Shown piece by piece: positions 4,715 through 5,484 of a stretch of DNA of 5,484 nucleotides. The notes beneath the pieces were generated by a model. The model was not told the DNA's origin, searched no databases, and saw only the letters and a list, made by a program, of their open reading frames with translations. The stretch comes from G020353115 sp964640125 (lineage in GTDB: Bacteria > Bacteroidota > Bacteroidia > Bacteroidales > VadinHA17), in the NCBI GenBank assembly GCA_964640125.1, contig CAZXGG010000125.1, forward strand, positions 1 through 5,484, read 5' to 3'. Each line of letters opens with the position of its first letter. The first letter of the stretch is position 1. A program made the translations under genes and the position numbers.

Positions 4715-5484
4715 ATGGGCCAAATTACAGCAGCTGAAGTTAGTAAACTCAGAAAAGCAACAGGAGCCGGCATGATGGATTGCAAAAAAGCGCTTGAAGA
4801 TTCCAATGGTGACTTTAACAAAGCGATTGAAATAATCAGGAAAAAAGGACAGCTGGTTGCCAGCAAACGTGCCGACCGCGAGGCTGGAGAAGGTGTTGTT
4901 CTTGCTAAAGTTACCGATGACCGGAAAAGGGGAGCCATGATCGTCCTGAATTGCGAAACTGATTTTGTGGCTAAAAACGAAAACTTCATTGGTCTTGCAC
5001 AATCCATTCTCGATAAAGCGATCCATGATAATCCTGCAACGCTTGACGAATTGAAAAGGACCAAACTCACCGACAGAACTGTCGAAGAAACCGTGATTGA
5101 ACAGGTGGGGATCATTGGAGAAAAACTTGATCTTTCCTATTACGAAAAAATCGAAGCACCGGTTGTTATTACTTACATACATCCCGGAAATAAACTGGCA
5201 TCCATGGTGGGCTTAAACCTCGAGAATGCCGATGCCCAGGTTGGAAAAGATGTGGCAATGCAAATTGCTGCAATGAATCCTGTAGCAATTGATAAAGAAA
5301 ATGTCCCCCAGGAAGTGATCGATAAAGAGATAGAGATCGGGAAAGAGCAGGCACAAAGAGAGGGGAAACCCGAAAACCTGCTGGAGAGAATTGCTATGGG
5401 TAAACTGGGTAAATTTTATAAGGAGAGTACACTGCTCAACCAGGAATTCATCAAAGACAATAAAAAAACGGTCAGGCAATATGT
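4715..5484 (+). CDS. tsf: Translation elongation factor Ts, partial at right edge
   Basis: Nucleotide exchange factor that releases GDP from EF-Tu in the cytoplasm. The frame from the ATG at 4715 stays open for 256 full codons to the window edge. The N-terminal UBA-like domain occupies about 4-45, with the signature KLRKATGAGMMDCKKAL (11-27). The core has the key TDFVAKN motif (82-88); D83 and F84 correspond to the E. coli D80 and F81 that intrude near the Mg2+ site of EF-Tu. The C-terminal module begins around E224 and reaches KESTLLNQEFIKD (236-248). Bacteroidota EF-Ts is often near 275 residues, so about 20 are probably missing. At 228-230 the usual EGR of this module (E. coli VEGRMKKF) reads MGK, a small departure of unknown importance. 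The start follows the rpsB stop by 10 bases (CGTAAATAAC) with no Shine-Dalgarno sequence, and an upstream in-frame alternative is not needed because MGQITAAEV is a normal N-terminus. Confidence 0.97.
   Translation, partial: MGQITAAEVSKLRKATGAGMMDCKKALEDSNGDFNKAIEIIRKKGQLVASKRADREAGEGVVLAKVTDDRKRGAMIVLNCETDFVAKNENFIGLAQSILDKAIHDNPATLDELKRTKLTDRTVEETVIEQVGIIGEKLDLSYYEKIEAPVVITYIHPGNKLASMVGLNLENADAQVGKDVAMQIAAMNPVAIDKENVPQEVIDKEIEIGKEQAQREGKPENLLERIAMGKLGKFYKESTLLNQEFIKDNKKTVRQY

Noticed and set aside
4337..5182. A long open frame on the minus strand across rpsB and tsf (281 codons).
   Set aside because: It is antisense to two certain genes, rich in Phe, Ser and Leu as expected from the complement of Lys/Glu-rich coding DNA, and matches no family I know.

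Overview
The window reads as an ordinary chromosomal segment from a member of the Bacteroidota, probably of the Bacteroidales or a related order. This rests on four observations: the gene order rplM-rpsI-rpsB-tsf, the wording of the ribosomal proteins (an L13 that begins MDTTSYKT, an S9 that ends KARKRFQFSKR), an exact Bacteroidota-type -7 promoter box (TATTTTTG, fitting TAnnTTTG), and the near absence of Shine-Dalgarno sequences. I see no mobile element, CRISPR array, tRNA, rRNA or phage gene, and I found no clear new multi-gene system.

The left half (1-2615) is read on the minus strand. In transcription order it holds an O-antigen ligase/polymerase-like membrane protein (2615-1041), a guanine deaminase of the cytidine-deaminase fold (1005-535), and a 3-methyladenine DNA glycosylase of the AAG/Mpg family that runs off the left edge (520-1). 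Gaps of 35 and 14 bases suggest one transcript, although the functions (envelope polysaccharide, purine catabolism, base excision repair) do not form an obvious pathway.

The region 2616-2777 separates two divergent transcription units. It holds a 12-base direct repeat of unknown meaning, the rplM promoter, and a leader of about 60 bases with a small hairpin.

The right half (2778-5484) is a plus-strand translation operon: ribosomal proteins L13 (GTG start) and S9, then S2 and elongation factor Ts, which is cut by the right edge. Gaps are 6, 106 and 10 bases. The 106-base rpsI-rpsB gap can fold into a 9-bp long-range stem enclosing a smaller hairpin, which makes it a candidate S2-responsive leader. 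S2 carries a C-terminal tail of about 95 residues rich in Lys and Glu, part of which arose by duplication of an 81-base unit. The leader and the tail are the two observations most worth following up.
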